The notes below the pieces were generated by a model. The model worked only from the letters and a program-made list of their open reading frames with translations. It was not told the DNA's origin and made no database searches. The position numbers and the translations under genes are program-made. Shown one piece after another: positions 31,680-33,591 of a stretch of 33,591 bases of DNA. Origin of the DNA: Candidatus Moraniibacteriota bacterium (GTDB lineage Bacteria; Patescibacteriota; Minisyncoccia; Moranbacterales; UBA1568); the NCBI GenBank assembly GCA_903893925.1, contig CAITOC010000038.1, positions 1 to 33,591 on the forward strand, written 5' to 3'. Within the stretch, counting starts at the first letter, position 1. Every line of letters begins with the position of its first letter.

Positions 31680-31856
31680 CTTACGACTTACAACTTACCA
31701 CTTACAACCGAAAATCTTACCACCTTTGCGAACGTACGACTCACAACTTTTTTTCTCTCTGCGAACTTACAAACAGTCCTAGTCTTATCCCTTTCTTCAT
31801 TATCAGTTGCCAATTGTTACTTGTTAGTTTCCCTTTGTCAGTTATCAGTTGTCAGT
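31680..31856. repeat. Opposed heptamer arrays between atpA and atpG
   Basis: CTTACGA, CTTACAA, CTTACCA, CTTACAA (31680-31707) on the atpG side; TTATCAG, TTGCCAA, TTGTTAC, TTGTTAG and further TTGTCAG units (31800-31856) on the atpA side. The last unit contains the atpA stop codon and final Asn codon. Confidence 0.8.
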
Positions 31857-33348
31857 TTCTCTTCATAAATTCCACTATCTTTCCCTTAAGCATCGCCTCC
31901 GTCTCCTCGTCGAGCGCCTTTTTCTCTCGGATGGCCGAAAGCACGTCTTCCCCTTCGGAAGCGAGGTATTCGAGAAATTCCTTTTCCCAAGAGCGGATCT
32001 TGTCAGCCGGGACGGTATCAAGGTATCCGCGCGAGAGTGCATAAAGCACTGCGACTTCCTGCTCCACGGAGAGTGGTGAATACTGGCCCTGTTTCAGGAC
32101 TTCCACCGACCGGCGCCCTCGTTCGATGAGCGAGCGCGTCTTCTCGTCGAGGTCGGAACCGAACTGAGCGAAGGCCTCGAGCTCGCGGAACTGCGCCAAA
32201 TCGAGTCGGAGCGTGCCGGCAACCTGTTTCATCGCCTTGATCTGCGCGGCGGAACCCACACGTGATACCGAGAGACCGACATTGAGTGCTGGGCGAATAC
32301 CCTTGTGGAAGAGATCGGATTCGAGATAGATCTGCCCGTCGGTGATGGAGATGACGTTCGTCGGGATATAGGCGGACACGTCGCCTGCCTGTGTCTCGAT
32401 GATCGGAAGTGCGGTGAGCGACCCACCACCGTTTTCGGAATTCATCTTGGCACTGCGTTCAAGGAGCCGTGAATGGAGATAGAACACGTCGCCCGGATAG
32501 GCCTCGCGTCCCGGCGGACGACGCAAGATGAGTGCGATCTGCCGATACGCCCACGCATGTTTGGAAAGATCATCATAGATGACGAGCACGTCCTTGCCTT
32601 GGTCCATGAAGTATTCGCCGATAGCGGCTCCTGCATACGGTGCGAGGAACGAAAGCGCCGCCGGGTCGGACGCGCCGGCCGAAACGATGATCGTATAGTC
32701 CATCGCGCCACGCTTGGTGAGTTCACCCAAGATACGCGCGACTTTGGATTCCTTCTGGCCGACCGCGACATAGATACAGATCACGTCCTGTCCCTTCTGG
32801 TTCACGATGGCATCGATCGCGATCGCGGTCTTGCCGGTCTGACGATCACCGATGATCAGTTCGCGCTGTCCGCGACCGATCGGGATGAGTGCATCAATCG
32901 CCTTGATACCGGTCTGGAGCGGCTGGTTCACGCCCTGACGGGTTATAACACCGGGGGCGACCTTCTCGATCGGCATGAGTTTCTTCTCGCCCGCGATCTC
33001 GCCGCGCCCATCAAGAGGAACACCGAGCGGATCGACGACCCGTCCGATAATCGCGTCGGATACAGGAATGGAGAGGAGCTTTCCGGTCCCCTTGGCCGTC
33101 TCGCCCTCACGCACGCCGTTGCCGCCGGAAAGCATCATCACGCCGACTTCGGCTTCTTCGAGGTTGAGCGCGACTCCGACCGCTCCGCTTTCAAACGAGA
33201 TGATTTCGGACGCCGCCACGCCGGAAAGACCCGAGAGACGCGCCACGCCGTCACCGGTTTCGAGTATCCGTCCGATCGACTCCTTCTCCGCCTCGAAGCG
33301 GAAATCGGCTATCTGTTTCTTCAGTTCCTCGATGAGTATATTGGCCAT
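31852..33348 (-). CDS. atpA: F1 ATP synthase alpha subunit
   Basis: 498 residues, usual length. The P-loop GDRQTGKT (167-174), [12 protein letters not shown], the ATP-synthase signature region ([17 protein letters not shown]) and Arg in the latter, which acts as the arginine finger toward beta, are present. It is the non-catalytic nucleotide-binding subunit of the F1 hexamer. The ATG is at 33346-33348. Genes for delta and the Fo subunits would be expected further right, outside the window. The protein ends FMKRN; the Asn and the stop come from a heptamer repeat. Confidence 0.98.
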   Translation of the reverse strand: MANILIEELKKQIADFRFEAEKESIGRILETGDGVARLSGLSGVAASEIISFESGAVGVALNLEEAEVGVMMLSGGNGVREGETAKGTGKLLSIPVSDAIIGRVVDPLGVPLDGRGEIAGEKKLMPIEKVAPGVITRQGVNQPLQTGIKAIDALIPIGRGQRELIIGDRQTGKTAIAIDAIVNQKGQDVICIYVAVGQKESKVARILGELTKRGAMDYTIIVSAGASDPAALSFLAPYAGAAIGEYFMDQGKDVLVIYDDLSKHAWAYRQIALILRRPPGREAYPGDVFYLHSRLLERSAKMNSENGGGSLTALPIIETQAGDVSAYIPTNVISITDGQIYLESDLFHKGIRPALNVGLSVSRVGSAAQIKAMKQVAGTLRLDLAQFRELEAFAQFGSDLDEKTRSLIERGRRSVEVLKQGQYSPLSVEQEVAVLYALSRGYLDTVPADKIRSWEKEFLEYLASEGEDVLSAIREKKALDEETEAMLKGKIVEFMKRN

Positions 33349-33591
33349 ATGGTTTTTGAATCAAGAATCTGGAATTATGAATAAAGAATCAAGAATTAGA
33401 AATATGCAATAAGTTCTTCTTCGCGAGGATTCTGTATTCAGAATTCTCGGTGATCCAGACATTCAGATAATTCTGGATTCCTGGATTGCCACGCCCTCGA
33501 AGACTCAAGCTCGCAGTAACAGCCCTTGTTGTCATACCAAATGAACTGAATCACTGTTACGTTCAGGAGTTCGACTCCCTATAGGGAGTCG
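33349..33591. repeat. Repeat-filled stretch upstream of atpA
   Basis: GAATCA/GAATTA/GAATAA units fill 33358-33415. A GAATTC-centred imperfect palindrome follows near 33430-33450, then an inverted copy of the GCAATCCA...CTTTGCGAG-type repeat (33481-33515). I see no gene and no clear promoter to the right edge. Confidence 0.55.

Overview
The window comes from a bacterium using the standard code (TGA, TAA and TAG all act as stops). Nearly all genes are on the minus strand. The combination of a leucyl-tRNA synthetase carrying Nudix and ASCH-like inserts, a diversity-generating retroelement (DGR) aimed at an AAA+ ATPase, weak or missing Shine-Dalgarno sites, and repeat-filled intergenic gaps suggests a member of the Candidate Phyla Radiation (Patescibacteria). 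That placement is inference; the window has no rRNA.

Layout, left to right. 1-114: start of a thioredoxin-reductase-like flavoprotein. 151-307: a small inverted-repeat element. 308-2836: a single protein that looks like a fusion of MurL (L-Glu epimerase) and MurD (muramyl ligase). 2955-4547: a D-aminoacylase-like amidohydrolase missing most family metal ligands. 4661-8622: carbon metabolism genes gap, fba, tpiA and galT. 8635-9393: a family 2 glycosyltransferase. 9482-15963: the DGR module. 16090-18384: a conserved small protein, parB and parA. 18577-18663: tRNA-Leu(CAA). 18995-19746: two overlapping plus-strand reading frames of unknown function. 20037-22813: folD, uppP and a DnaQ-type exonuclease. 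23153-23668: unknown protein. 23813-27388: a 1191-residue leuS. 27508-33348: atpA, atpG, atpD and atpC, interrupted by a DUF559 endonuclease gene and a four-helix-bundle gene.

The most important item is the DGR. A MoxR-type AAA+ ATPase gene ends in a 118-bp variable repeat (13293-13410). A matching template repeat lies at 12911-13028. The two differ at 14 positions, and every one is an adenine in the template sense strand. A DGR-type reverse transcriptase (11479-12579) follows. A von Willebrand A protein with a HExxH motif, the usual partner class of MoxR ATPases, overlaps the RT gene. An Avd-like accessory protein (12511-12900) sits between template and RT on the opposite strand, so the template transcript would be antisense to it. 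Near-identical extended -10 promoters stand in front of the ATPase, the template, the VWA gene and the glycosyltransferase. The likely product is a MoxR/VWA machine with a hypervariable C-type-lectin-like tip.

The second theme is repeats. Seven-base units (CTGACAA, CTAACAA, CTTACAA) fill gaps with a fixed polarity relative to gene ends. The same array lies inside leuS, where it is translated as a 7-residue periodic peptide and carries changes that remove the in-frame TGA. Other repeat families lie in the atp operon, in leuS and next to folD.
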